This document shows, piece after piece, positions 26,339 to 35,053 of a DNA stretch of 64,000 bases. The stretch is from Schaedlerella arabinosiphila. GTDB taxonomy: Bacteria > Bacillota > Clostridia > Lachnospirales > Lachnospiraceae. A program made the translations under genes and the position numbers. The stretch covers positions 1,426,001-1,490,000 of the forward strand of contig NZ_RHJS01000002.1 of NCBI RefSeq assembly GCF_003885045.1, written 5' to 3'. The notes under the pieces are model-generated. The model was not told the origin of the DNA and did not search any database. It saw nothing but the letters and a program-made list of their open reading frames with translations. Each line of letters starts with the position of its first letter. The first letter of the stretch is position 1.

Positions 26339-26782
26339 TTATTTCATATTGCGGTGCTTCTCCTCACAGTATTTGCAGCGGTAAACCTGCTTCTCTTCAT
26401 CCGTCAGGATAAAGATATGATCCAGTCCCTGCTCGATGGAGGTGATGCATCTCGGGTTCTTGCAGCGGATCACATTCTTGATCTCCCTGGGGAGCCGGAG
26501 CAGCTTCTTCTCTACAATCTGCTCGTTCTGGATGATATTGACCGTGATGTTGTGGTCAATGAATCCAAGAATATCCAGATCCATGAAGTCGATGGGGCAC
26601 TCGATCTTGATGATATCTTTTTTGCCCATCTTGCTGCTCTTTGCGTTTTTGATGATGGCAACGCAGCAGTCCAGTTTATCCAGATGCAGGTATTTGTAGA
26701 TTTCCATGCTTTTCCCTGCTTCGATGTGATCCAAAACAAATCCTTCGGAAAGCTTTCCAACATTCAATGTACTATTTACCAT
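26339..26782 (-). CDS. pyrI: Aspartate carbamoyltransferase regulatory subunit
   Basis: The 147-aa subunit binds nucleotide effectors and bridges PyrB trimers. The allosteric domain (residues 1-95) contains IEAGKSMEIYKYL and KDIIKIE. The C-terminal zinc domain has four cysteines in RCKNPRCI and YRCKYCEEK. It follows pyrB on the minus strand after 114 bases, which contain a hairpin, GCGGCTGTT/AACAGCCGC (26810-26859). Presence of PyrI implies a CTP-inhibited holoenzyme, as in enterics and many clostridia. Confidence 0.95.
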   Translation of the reverse strand: MVNSTLNVGKLSEGFVLDHIEAGKSMEIYKYLHLDKLDCCVAIIKNAKSSKMGKKDIIKIECPIDFMDLDILGFIDHNITVNIIQNEQIVEKKLLRLPREIKNVIRCKNPRCITSIEQGLDHIFILTDEEKQVYRCKYCEEKHRNMK

Positions 26783-26896
26783 ATTTCGGCCTCTTTCTTT
26801 TATTGATCTGCGGCTGTTTTTGTATCCCTCTGCGAAACGTCTATGGAAGGAACAGCCGCGGTTATTTTATTTCCGGTTACACTTGACGGGCGTTTT

Positions 26897-27817
26897 TTAC
26901 TCCACGTGGATATCCAGAAGCGTCAGGATCAGCGCCATCCGCACATACACGCCGTACTGCACCTGGCGGAAATATGCGGCGCGGGGATCGTCGTCCACCT
27001 CCACGGAGATCTCATTTACCCTGGGAAGGGGATGGAGCACGTACATCTCTTCAGGCGCCAGCTTCATCTTCTTCCGGTCCAGGATATAGAAATCCTTCAT
27101 GCGCACGTAGTCTTCCTCGTTGAAGAAACGCTCCTTCTGGACACGGGTCATGTACAGGATATCCAATTCCGACAGGGCGTCTTCGAGGCGGACCACCTCT
27201 TTATAGGGGATCTGCTTCCGATCCAGGACGTCCTGGCGCATATAATCCGGAAGCCTTAATTCCTCCGGGGAAATAAGAATGAAACGGATGCCGGTATAAC
27301 GGACCAGTGCATGGATCAGGGAATGTACGGTACGTCCGAACTTCAAGTCCCCGCAGAGTCCGATCGTCAGATTGTCCAGTCGTCCTTTCAGGCTCTTGAT
27401 CGTCAGAAGGTCGGTCAGGGTCTGGGTCGGATGCTGATGTCCGCCGTCGCCCGCATTGATCACCGGGATGCCGGAATGCTGGCAGGCCACCATGGGAGCG
27501 CCTTCCTTGGGATGTCTCATGGCGCAGATATCCGCATAGCAGGAAACGGTCCGGATCGTGTCGGAAACGCTCTCTCCCTTTGCGGCAGAGCTGGAATCCG
27601 CCGAGGAAAATCCCATTGTACTGCCACCTAAGTTCAGCATGGCAGCCTCATGGCTCAGACGCGTACGGGTGCTTGGCTCGTAAAATAAAGTGGCAAGCGT
27701 CTTCCCTTCGCAGGCATGAGCATATTTTGCGGGATGCGCCTCGATATCCTGTGCCAGTTCCAAAAGAGTGTCCAGTTCCTCAACGGATAAATCCAGAGGG
27801 CTCATCAAGTGTCTCAT
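26897..27817 (-). CDS. pyrB: Aspartate carbamoyltransferase catalytic subunit
   Basis: The 306-aa enzyme makes carbamoyl-aspartate, the committed pyrimidine step. It has the carbamoyl-phosphate motif [15 protein letters not shown] near residue 50, HPTQTLTDL near 132, the aspartate-binding region [13 protein letters not shown] near 225, and HPLPRVNEI near 265. The GTAGGAGG-like site just upstream of ATG 27817 is strong. Transcription probably starts about 280 bases upstream, leaving a long leader. Confidence 0.96.
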   Translation of the reverse strand: MRHLMSPLDLSVEELDTLLELAQDIEAHPAKYAHACEGKTLATLFYEPSTRTRLSHEAAMLNLGGSTMGFSSADSSSAAKGESVSDTIRTVSCYADICAMRHPKEGAPMVACQHSGIPVINAGDGGHQHPTQTLTDLLTIKSLKGRLDNLTIGLCGDLKFGRTVHSLIHALVRYTGIRFILISPEELRLPDYMRQDVLDRKQIPYKEVVRLEDALSELDILYMTRVQKERFFNEEDYVRMKDFYILDRKKMKLAPEEMYVLHPLPRVNEISVEVDDDPRAAYFRQVQYGVYVRMALILTLLDIHVE

Positions 27818-27875
27818 AAAATACCTCCTCGTAGTTCGTGTGAATGATCACTGCAATTGCTAAATAATGCTGTTT

Positions 27876-28067
27876 TTAAGAACTGTATGGTTTTGGGAAA
27901 AGGAAAGCTGAAAAAAACAAAAAAACAAATGAATGGAGAATCTTTCCGGAAACAGGAATAGAAAAAGCAGAAATAAAAGGAACAGTAATACAACGGCAAA
28001 TCCAAAAAGACCTGGGTCTGCGCCTTCGTATTACGTTGCGGATTATATGATATCTGTTGCCACTCAT
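27876..28067 (-). CDS. Possible leader peptide upstream of pyrB (63 aa)
   Basis: A 63-codon frame starts at 28067 with an excellent AAAGGAGG site and ends 58 bases before pyrB. The second half is encoded by a T-rich stretch with a run of seven Ts, G, then seven Ts (around 27911-27930), giving a phenylalanine-rich tail. Upstream are stems (GTAATAC/GTATTAC and AGAC/GTCT followed by T5). The layout recalls the UTP-sensed pyrL attenuator of E. coli pyrBI, but a clear terminator hairpin is not seen, so a regulatory role is speculative. Confidence 0.4.
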   Translation of the reverse strand: MSGNRYHIIRNVIRRRRPRSFWICRCITVPFISAFSIPVSGKILHSFVFLFFSAFLFPKPYSS

Positions 28068-28104
28068 CTGTATGCCTCCTTTCCGGATACTAATTCTTCT
28101 ACCT

Positions 28105-28133
28105 ACAATATCTTATAATTTCTCCTTTGTCAA
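28105..28133 (-). promoter_or_regulatory. pyrBI promoter
   Basis: On the minus strand TTGACA (28133-28128), a 17-base spacer and TATTGT (28110-28105) predict a start near 28098, about 280 bases before pyrB. Confidence 0.75.
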
Positions 28134-28274
28134 TCATAATTTTGAAAAATATGTTTTGTTAAAATAGTAGCATTTATGAAAAAAATATATTATACTAATA
28201 AGAATGAGTTGAAACAGTCGATCCGTTTGCTGCGCAGATTGACTGTAAGAAACAGGGACAAAGGAGAAGAGAGT

Positions 28275-29405
28275 ATGGCTGCACTGGATGACTTGAGGAT
28301 ACGGTTGGATGAGATCGACGGGCAGATCGTCAGGCTCTACGAGGAGCGGATGAAGGTCTGCGAGGAAGTGGGCGAATTAAAGGTAAAGTCCTGGGGACGC
28401 GTGCTGGATCGGCAGCGGGAGCGCAATAAGCTGAACGATGTGGCGTCCAGGGTTTCCAATGACTTTAACAGAAAAGGGATTCAGGAATTATACGAACAGC
28501 TCATGTCCATGAGCCGGAAGCTGCAGTACCAGCAGATGGTGGAGGCCGGCGCCCTGGGAAGGCTCCCCTTCATCGGCATCGACTCTCTGGAAAAAGATAC
28601 GGCCCGGGTGGTTTACCAGGGCGTGGAAGGCGCATACGGACAGGCCGCCATGCTGAAGTTTTTCGGGGAGGGCTGCAACAATTTCCATGTGCGGACGTTC
28701 CGGGACGCCATGGAGGCCATCGAGGACGGTGCGGCGGATTACGCGGTGCTTCCGATTGAAAATTCTTCGGCAGGGGCAGTGACGGAGGTATACGACCTTC
28801 TGGTGGAATTTGAAAATTATATCGTAGGGGAGACGATCCTTCCGGTGCGGCATACTCTGGCCGGGCTTCCGGGAACGGATCTGAATCAGATCAGGCGGGT
28901 CTATTCCAAAGCCGAAGCGCTGATGCAGACTACCCGGTTTTTGTCCGATCACCCGGACTGGGAGCAGATCAGCGTGGTCAACACGGCGGTGGCCGCGAAG
29001 AAGATTCTGGAGGACAAGGACTCCACCCAGGCGGCGGTCTGCAGCGCCTATGCGGCCCAGGTCCACGGGCTGTCGGTGCTGGTGGATGAGATCAATGACG
29101 ACAGCAATAATTCCACCCGTTTTATTGTGGTCACCAATCAGAAGGTCTTTTTAAAGGATGCCTCCAAGATCAGTATCTGCTTTGAGGTGCCCCACCAGAG
29201 CGGTTCACTGTACCGCCTGCTGTCACATTTCATATATAACGACCTGAACATGTCCAGGATCGAATCCAGGCCGGTGGAAGGGAAAAGCTGGGAATACCGC
29301 TTTTTCGTGGATTTTGACGGCAATATGGGGGACGCTGCCGTAAAAAATACGATCCGCGGACTGCGGGAAGAGGCGATCAACCTAAAGATCCTGGGTAATT
29401 ATTAA
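28275..29405 (+). CDS. pheA: Bifunctional chorismate mutase/prephenate dehydratase
   Basis: The 376-aa protein makes phenylpyruvate from chorismate. Residues 1-90 are the AroQ mutase helices (LRIRLDEIDGQIVRLYEERM, continuing to VLDRQRERNK). Residues 110-285 are the dehydratase with GVEGAYGQAA, PIENSSAGAVTEV and NNSTRFIV. Residues 295-376 are an ACT domain with the phenylalanine-site RIESRPVEGKSWEY. The start at 28275 uses AAGGAGAAGAG; upstream in-frame codons lie in the promoter zone. The product is a normal feedback-inhibited P-protein. Confidence 0.95.
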   Translation: MAALDDLRIRLDEIDGQIVRLYEERMKVCEEVGELKVKSWGRVLDRQRERNKLNDVASRVSNDFNRKGIQELYEQLMSMSRKLQYQQMVEAGALGRLPFIGIDSLEKDTARVVYQGVEGAYGQAAMLKFFGEGCNNFHVRTFRDAMEAIEDGAADYAVLPIENSSAGAVTEVYDLLVEFENYIVGETILPVRHTLAGLPGTDLNQIRRVYSKAEALMQTTRFLSDHPDWEQISVVNTAVAAKKILEDKDSTQAAVCSAYAAQVHGLSVLVDEINDDSNNSTRFIVVTNQKVFLKDASKISICFEVPHQSGSLYRLLSHFIYNDLNMSRIESRPVEGKSWEYRFFVDFDGNMGDAAVKNTIRGLREEAINLKILGNY

Positions 29406-29414
29406 TCGGCCGGA

Positions 29415-30752
29415 ATGGGGAAAAAGAAGATGCGTACGAATGAACTGATGCTCTATAGAAACATGGAACATGGGGATATCCTGCTGGATATGACCTTTTT
29501 GATGGAGAATTATGAGAACGAATATTATAACCGGGAGGATCTGCAGAGCCTTCTGTTCGAGTGTGTCAATGAACTGCTGGAGATCGCGGTGCGGCACGGG
29601 TTTGAGGGAAATCTGTGGCATGCTTACCTGACCTTCCTTCTGGCCAACCACGAGAACGCCTACAGTACGTCCTGCGAGATCGTAGGGCAGGTTGGGGGCA
29701 GCATCAACCAGATCGTGCTTCACGATTTTGAGGTGCTCAAAGAGCTGTTTGACTTTGATTTCGGGCCGATGCAGAAGGCGCTGGACGCGGAGTGCTTTGC
29801 CATCCTGCTGGATTACCAGAATGAGGATGCCGCAGGCAAGGTGTTCAACAAACGAATCCGGGATCGGATCTGCGGCCTGAGCAGGTCCTTAGGGAAGGCG
29901 GCCGGGGCGGAGGAGTTTGGGGACTGCCTGACCCGGTTTTATCAGGAATTTGGGGTTGGAAAGCTGGGGCTTCACAAGGCGTTCCGGGTGGAGCATCCCG
30001 AAGGGGAGGCGGCGCGGATCGTTCCCATTTCCAACATCGCCCATGTCCGCCTGGACGACCTGGTGGGCTATGAGACCGCCAAGAAAAAGCTGATCGACAA
30101 CACCCGGGCATTTGTGGAGGGGCGAAGGGCCAACAACTGCCTGCTCTACGGGGACGCGGGAACGGGAAAATCTTCTTCCATCAAAGCGATTCTGAATATG
30201 TATTACGGGCAGGGGCTTCGGATGATCGAGCTTTACAAGCACCAGTTCCGGGATCTCAACGATGTGATCGCGCAGATCAAGAACCGGAACTACAAATTCA
30301 TCATCTATATGGACGACCTGTCTTTCGAGGAATTTGAGACAGAATATAAATATCTCAAGGCTGTGATCGAGGGCGGCCTGGAGAAGAAGCCGGAAAATGT
30401 GCTGATCTATGCCACTTCCAACCGCAGGCATCTGATCCGCGAGACCTTCCGGGACAAGGCGGACCGGGACGAAGAGCTGCATACCAACGATACGGTGCAG
30501 GAAAAGCTTTCCCTGGTAGCCAGGTTCGGCGTCACGATCTACTACGGTTCCCCGGATAAAAAGGAATTTCAGGAGATCGTCAGGACACTGGCCCGGACAA
30601 ACGGGATCGACATGCCGGAGGAGACGCTGCTTTTGGAGGCCAACCGGTGGGAGCTGAGCCACGGAGGGCTTTCCGGAAGGACGGCACAGCAGTTTATCGA
30701 TTATTTATCCGGAACAGACGCGGGAAATCATGTGAAAGGAAGCAAAGTATAA
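29415..30752 (+). CDS. AAA ATPase, DUF815 family
   Basis: The 445-aa protein has an N-terminal alpha-helical part (1-200) and an AAA domain. Walker A is LLYGDAGTGKSSSIKA near residue 243, Walker B is FIIYMDDLSFEEFE near 293, and YATSNRRHLI follows as sensor. This is the DUF815 layout; the family function is not established. The start at 29415 has no clear ribosome site; ATG 29430 is a reasonable alternative. A lipoprotein gene begins immediately after its stop, suggesting joint expression. Confidence 0.82.
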   Translation: MGKKKMRTNELMLYRNMEHGDILLDMTFLMENYENEYYNREDLQSLLFECVNELLEIAVRHGFEGNLWHAYLTFLLANHENAYSTSCEIVGQVGGSINQIVLHDFEVLKELFDFDFGPMQKALDAECFAILLDYQNEDAAGKVFNKRIRDRICGLSRSLGKAAGAEEFGDCLTRFYQEFGVGKLGLHKAFRVEHPEGEAARIVPISNIAHVRLDDLVGYETAKKKLIDNTRAFVEGRRANNCLLYGDAGTGKSSSIKAILNMYYGQGLRMIELYKHQFRDLNDVIAQIKNRNYKFIIYMDDLSFEEFETEYKYLKAVIEGGLEKKPENVLIYATSNRRHLIRETFRDKADRDEELHTNDTVQEKLSLVARFGVTIYYGSPDKKEFQEIVRTLARTNGIDMPEETLLLEANRWELSHGGLSGRTAQQFIDYLSGTDAGNHVKGSKV

Positions 30753-30753
30753 T

Positions 30754-31581
30754 ATGGTACGGGAATGGAAATCTGTATGGAAACGGGCCGGATGCCTTGC
30801 TCTGCTGCTCTTGTCCATGTGCGTGCTGACGGCATGCAAAGAAAAGCTGACTCCTCATACGCTGATGGAGTCAATGTCGCAAAATATGTCCGGGATCACC
30901 TCTTTTGCAAACAAGGTGAAGCTGGATATCGAACTGGAGGACGTACTGTATACCACGTCGGTTTCCATGGATATCAGCCTAGAAAGTACGTCGGACCCGA
31001 AAGCGGGACATGCCCTGGGACGCGCCCATGTCAAGATGCGCGGGGCGGAGTTGGAAAGCGTCCTGGAGGTCTACCAGGTGATGGAGGGAGGCCGCCGGGC
31101 AACATACAGCAGCCTGGACAACAACTGGAGCAAGGAGGTGTCGGAGCAGACGAAGGGGTCCGTCATCACCATCGACGACAGTTTATTTGCCAAGATGTCG
31201 GATTCTGTGGATGATTTTCACATTGCAGAGGGCACGGTGGACGTCAACGGCCAGGAATGCTATCAGATGTACGGGGAAGTCACCGGGGAGAACCTCCAGG
31301 GGCTTCTCGGGGGGCAGATGCTCAACGCCTACGGCCTGGTGAAGCTGCCCGACGAGAACGCGGTCTCGGAGCTGGTGATCCCCATTACCTTCAATATTTA
31401 TAAGGAAAAGATGCTTCCGGCCAGGATCGTGGTGGATATGTCGGAGGCTATGAACGGGCTGTACGACCAGTTTGAGAAGACGACGAATGTCAACTCCTAC
31501 AGCATCAAGCTGGATTTTGACAAATACGGGGAAGTGGAAGAGATCCGGGTGCCCGAGGAGGTCAAGGCGGCAGCCGGGTGA
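30754..31581 (+). CDS. Lipoprotein, DUF6612-like
   Basis: The 275-aa product has a signal peptide with lipobox LTAC (cleavage before Cys28 approximately), so it should be anchored on the outer face of the membrane. The mature part is a beta-rich domain resembling LolA/DUF6612 lipoproteins (SMSQNMSGITSFANKVKLDI; YSSLDNNWSKEV). Such proteins are widespread in clostridia and uncharacterised. It starts one base after the DUF815 gene. The function is unknown. Confidence 0.75.
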   Translation: MVREWKSVWKRAGCLALLLLSMCVLTACKEKLTPHTLMESMSQNMSGITSFANKVKLDIELEDVLYTTSVSMDISLESTSDPKAGHALGRAHVKMRGAELESVLEVYQVMEGGRRATYSSLDNNWSKEVSEQTKGSVITIDDSLFAKMSDSVDDFHIAEGTVDVNGQECYQMYGEVTGENLQGLLGGQMLNAYGLVKLPDENAVSELVIPITFNIYKEKMLPARIVVDMSEAMNGLYDQFEKTTNVNSYSIKLDFDKYGEVEEIRVPEEVKAAAG

Positions 31582-31689
31582 GCTCTGGTGGGGCAGCGGT
31601 TTTTGGCAGGCCGCTCTTTTCAGAGGCCGCTCACCTGTATCGCAATAAAGGGTATACAAGCGGGCTGGAGAATTGCAGCGGTACAATTA

Positions 31690-31740
31690 GAAACATGCGC
31701 CGAAACGGCATGGATCAAATGTCGTTTCAGCGCATGTTTC
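31690..31740. terminator. Bidirectional terminator between lipoprotein gene and rqcH
   Basis: GAAACATGCGC pairs with GCGCATGTTTC, with an inner stem CGAAACG/CGTTTC around TGGATCAAA. It lies between convergent genes. Confidence 0.7.
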
Positions 31741-31764
31741 TATGTGGATTTCAGCGTCTGTTTT

Positions 31765-33498
31765 TTACCGGATTTCCTGAATCCCGCTGATATCGCTGTC
31801 AATGACCAGGGAGTAGTTTGTGTAATAGACCACAAATCCAGGCTTTCCGCCCTTTGGCTTTTTCACATGCTTTTTCTCCACATAGTCGATCTCCACCTTT
31901 TCCACACCCCGCATACTGGAATAATAGGCGGCCAGCCGTCCCGCCTCCTCAAAGGTACGATCCGGCAGCTCGTCCCCGTTTGTCTTGACGATGACATGGG
32001 AGCCGGGGGCCTGCTTGGCGTGGAACCACCAGTCATTGCCGACGGCAAAATCAAAGGTGAGCTGGTCGTTCTGAAAATTATTTTTTCCCACATACATATG
32101 GTAGCCGTCGCTGGAAACAAAATGCAGGGGCGTGTTTTTGATCTTCACCTTTTTCTTGGAATACTTGCGCCGCATCAACCCGGAGGAGATCAGCTCCTCC
32201 TTGATCTCCCCAAGGTCATCCTCGCTCATGGCAATATCCAGGGAGGTGCGGATGGATTCCAGGTAGGTGATCTCCTCACGTGTCTCCTGGATCAGGCGGG
32301 AGAGCGCCTCATAGGTTCGTTTCAGCTTGTTGTATTTTTCGAAATAGCGCTGGGAATTTTCCTGCGCCGTCTTGGTGGAATCCAACGGAATGGAGACCAT
32401 TTCATTGTTGTAGTAATTCAGGGCGTCAAGCTTCTTCGCCCCCTCTTCCAGGTTGTACCCGTAGGTATTGATGAGTTCCCCGTAGACTTTGAACTTGTCC
32501 CGGTTTTCCGTGTCCTTAAGCTGCCGCATCTGCAGGTCGTATTTTTTCCGGTTCCGCTCCAAGGCGGTCTGGAGGATATGCCGCAGGTCCGTGGACTTCT
32601 GCCGAATCCGGGTGATGGTGTTTTTCAGCGCATAGTAGGTCTCAAGCACCTGGGAAATGGAATCAAATTCCACCCGCTCCCATCCCTTCTGGGGCAGCGG
32701 CAGGGAGGAAAATTCCTTGGGTTCCTTCCCTTCATAATAAATGGCAGGAGAGAATTTCTGCTCTCTTACGCCGGAAAAATAAATGTCAAACTGGTTGTAT
32801 ACATGCCGCAGGACGTCCTCTGAAAATGCCGAGGCCGGAAGGCCGGAATCCACCTGGGCGATGGAGCAGACCGCCTCCGCCGTCACCGGGCTGACCCCGG
32901 TAAAGCTGGTGTAGATGGCCTTTGCTAAGGGCACAGGCTTTGCGGTGAGGGCCCGGGAAAAGACTTCGAAATCCGCGGACAGCGGGTCCTCCTTCTCCAT
33001 GGTATCCGGAATGAAATAGGGCCGTCCGGGGAGCACCTCCCGGACAGAACTCATCTGGGCGGACACATGCTTGATGCTGTCGATGATGGCGCCCTCTTCG
33101 GTGCAGAAGATGATGTTGCTGTGCTTGCCCATGATCTCCACGACCAGATCCTTTCGGCACAGGTCGCCCAGCTCGTCTAAATGCTCGATGGTAAAGCGGA
33201 TGATCCGCTCAAGCTTGGGCTGGCAGATCTCCACGATCCGCCCGTTTGCAATGTGCTTGCGCAAAAGCATGCAGAAATTGGGAGCAGTCATGGGGCTGGT
33301 CTTGTTGGTCTCTGTCAGATAGACCAGCGGCAGGGACGCGCTGGCCGACAGGTAGAGACGCCTCTGTCCTGCGGGCGTCTTGATGGTCAGCAGCAGTTCG
33401 TCTGCCTCAGGCTGCGCGATCTTGGCGATTCGCCCGCCAAGGAGCTGTTCTTTTAATTCGTGGACCAGGTTCGCCACGACGATTCCGTCAAAAGCCAT
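31765..33498 (-). CDS. rqcH: Rqc2/NFACT-family ribosome quality control protein (fibronectin-binding-like)
   Basis: The 577-aa protein has the full NFACT layout. It has an N-terminal NFACT-N domain (AFDGIVVANLVHELKEQL; LLRKHIANGRI), helix-hairpin-helix and long coiled coil (about 280-430), and a C-terminal NFACT-R domain (GNDWWFHAKQAPGSHVIV). In Bacillus, RqcH binds obstructed 50S subunits and directs alanine tailing of stalled peptides. The start at 33498 has GTGAGG upstream and the family's usual MAFDG start, so the longer frame to 33642 is rejected. It is a single-gene unit. Confidence 0.9.
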   Translation of the reverse strand: MAFDGIVVANLVHELKEQLLGGRIAKIAQPEADELLLTIKTPAGQRRLYLSASASLPLVYLTETNKTSPMTAPNFCMLLRKHIANGRIVEICQPKLERIIRFTIEHLDELGDLCRKDLVVEIMGKHSNIIFCTEEGAIIDSIKHVSAQMSSVREVLPGRPYFIPDTMEKEDPLSADFEVFSRALTAKPVPLAKAIYTSFTGVSPVTAEAVCSIAQVDSGLPASAFSEDVLRHVYNQFDIYFSGVREQKFSPAIYYEGKEPKEFSSLPLPQKGWERVEFDSISQVLETYYALKNTITRIRQKSTDLRHILQTALERNRKKYDLQMRQLKDTENRDKFKVYGELINTYGYNLEEGAKKLDALNYYNNEMVSIPLDSTKTAQENSQRYFEKYNKLKRTYEALSRLIQETREEITYLESIRTSLDIAMSEDDLGEIKEELISSGLMRRKYSKKKVKIKNTPLHFVSSDGYHMYVGKNNFQNDQLTFDFAVGNDWWFHAKQAPGSHVIVKTNGDELPDRTFEEAGRLAAYYSSMRGVEKVEIDYVEKKHVKKPKGGKPGFVVYYTNYSLVIDSDISGIQEIR

Positions 33499-33865
33499 AA
33501 TGTATTCCTCACTTTCTGTTTGAAGTGCAGAGTAGAAGCAAAAAACTCCTTTAAAATCTGTTTTTTGTTTATGAATGAAAAGTCTATTAATTATTTGCAT
33601 AAGTACCTTAGCAAAATTTTTTATGTGTTCACCAATCGACACTATACCATCTCTCTTGCAGGATATAGCATAGCATATTTACATTAAAAAAAATAGTAGC
33701 AAAACTTACTGAATAAAATTTTTCAACTTTCATTGGCATTTGGGAAGCTTTAGGATTTGAAGAAAATTCAAAATTTTCAAGTAGGAGCCAAAAGATGATT
33801 CGATCAGTTTTGCAAGGCAGAAACAGGGAGTTTTCTGTATCTGATCCTGGAGTATTGTTGTACAA

Positions 33866-33896
33866 ATGTTAACTAAAGTTTTAAAATAGTTGACAA
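33866..33896 (+). promoter_or_regulatory. Candidate BirA operator
   Basis: TGTTAAC (33867-33873), 15 bases, then GTTGACA (33889-33895) form an inverted repeat with one mismatch. It matches the Firmicute BirA box (half-sites TTGTTAAC/GTTAACAA, spacer 14-16). It overlaps the bioY -35 hexamer, so biotin-loaded BirA would block transcription. The remainder of 33499-33865 is AT-rich and shows no gene. Confidence 0.7.
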
Positions 33897-33918
33897 TCTA
33901 CGCATATGCCTTTATACT
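33890..33918 (+). promoter_or_regulatory. bioY promoter
   Basis: TTGACA (33890-33895), a 17-base spacer and TATACT (33913-33918) give a near-consensus promoter. Confidence 0.85.
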
Positions 33919-34000
33919 GAAAAAGGATTCACTTGTTTACTTGTAGAAGAAGGATACAGTGAAATCACGAATACATATGAGATTTCAGGGGGCATCTATT

Positions 34001-34549
34001 ATGCAAAATTCGAAAATTTCCGTTCAGGACATATGCAGCATCGCCATTATGACCGCGATTACAGCGGTCATGGCGCAGATTTCCATTCCCATGCCGATGG
34101 GCGTGCCGCTTACCATGCAGACCTTTGCCGTGACTTTGTCAGGGATCGTCCTTGGGGCAAGGAGGGGAGCCATCTCCATGATAATCTATGTGCTTTTAGG
34201 GGCAGTCGGCGTTCCGGTGCTGGCCGGTTTCAGCGGCGGTTTCCAGCACTTCATCGGGCCGACCGGGGGATTTTTGTTATCCTTCCCGGTTATGGCGTAC
34301 CTGATCGGCGTGGGAACAAAGCTGAGAAAACAGAAAGGGATGTTCCTGCTGTTTCTGATTTTCGGAACGGCTGCCAATTATGCCGTCGGCGTGCTGATGT
34401 TCTGCATTCTGATGAAAGCATCCTTCTGGACGGGATTTACGGCCTGTGTGCTGCCCTTCCTTCCTACCGCGGTGATCAAAGCGGCTGCGGCCTCCGTACT
34501 GGGATTGAAGCTGCAGGTTCGATTGGGGGAGGTAATGCAATGGACTTAA
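34001..34549 (+). CDS. bioY: Biotin transporter substrate-binding membrane protein BioY
   Basis: The 182-aa integral membrane protein is the S component of the biotin ECF importer. The family motifs are ISIPMPMGVPLTMQTFAV near residue 26, VLLGAVGVPVLAGFSGG near 64 and GPTGGFLLSFP near 90, with six hydrophobic segments. It works with the shared EcfAA'T module, which is not in this window. ATG 34001 follows an AGGGGG site; a GTG at 33959 is the alternative. The BirA-like box at its promoter supports the substrate. Confidence 0.92.
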   Translation: MQNSKISVQDICSIAIMTAITAVMAQISIPMPMGVPLTMQTFAVTLSGIVLGARRGAISMIIYVLLGAVGVPVLAGFSGGFQHFIGPTGGFLLSFPVMAYLIGVGTKLRKQKGMFLLFLIFGTAANYAVGVLMFCILMKASFWTGFTACVLPFLPTAVIKAAAASVLGLKLQVRLGEVMQWT

Positions 34550-34944
34550 GACCTCACCACCTCCTCTGTACCCAGGGGTATTCCGGAAAAGGATACAGCA
34601 GCGAATTTGTGGAAAATATGAACCAAATCACCCGGAAGCTGCGAAGCAGAGAGCCGGTAAAGGTCCGTCTGACATGCTCCACTGATGATTTGTGCGCCAA
34701 ATGTCCCAATATGCTGGGAACAGACCTGTGCAGCACCAACGACAAGGTAAAACGGTTTGACCGGAAAGTGATGGAATATTTTCATCTGGAAGAGAAGGAG
34801 TATATATATCAGGAGCTTGTGGAAAAAATCAGGGAAGAAATGACGCCCCAGATGCTCTCAGATATCTGCGACGGATGCAGCTGGTATCCGGTCAGCGCGT
34901 GCAGGGAGAAAATTCTGGGGGAGAAGTGGAAAGCAGAGGGATGA
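34540..34944 (+). CDS. DUF1284 cysteine-rich protein
   Basis: The 134-aa product has the DUF1284 start (MDLRPHHLLCTQGYSGKGYS) and about nine cysteines in pairs (CSTDDLCAKC, DICDGCSWYP), suggesting an iron-sulfur or zinc protein. No function is known for the family. It overlaps the bioY stop by 10 bases, so the two are translated from one mRNA. A terminator overlaps its last codons. Confidence 0.8.
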   Translation: MDLRPHHLLCTQGYSGKGYSSEFVENMNQITRKLRSREPVKVRLTCSTDDLCAKCPNMLGTDLCSTNDKVKRFDRKVMEYFHLEEKEYIYQELVEKIREEMTPQMLSDICDGCSWYPVSACREKILGEKWKAEG

Positions 34945-34962
34945 CAGCCTCTGCTTTTTTTA
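34930..34962 (+). terminator. Terminator of bioY-DUF1284
   Basis: AAAGCAGAGG pairs with CCTCTGCTTT around 8 bases and runs into T7. The left arm is inside the DUF1284 gene. Confidence 0.9.
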
Positions 34963-34972
34963 GATAAAATAC

Positions 34973-35001
34973 TTGACAAAACCCCGAATCCACGATATGA
35001 T
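34973..35001 (+). promoter_or_regulatory. liv operon promoter
   Basis: TTGACA (34973-34978), a 17-base spacer and TATGAT (34996-35001) lie 53 bases before livK. Confidence 0.85.
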
Positions 35002-35053
35002 TTTTGAGAAAAGAAGAACAGAGCGTACTCTGTTATTTGGGAGGAAAGATGAT

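Noticed and set aside
27818..28104. PyrR-binding attenuator before pyrB
   Set aside because: No PyrR recognition loop sequence and no clear terminator/antiterminator pair is visible.
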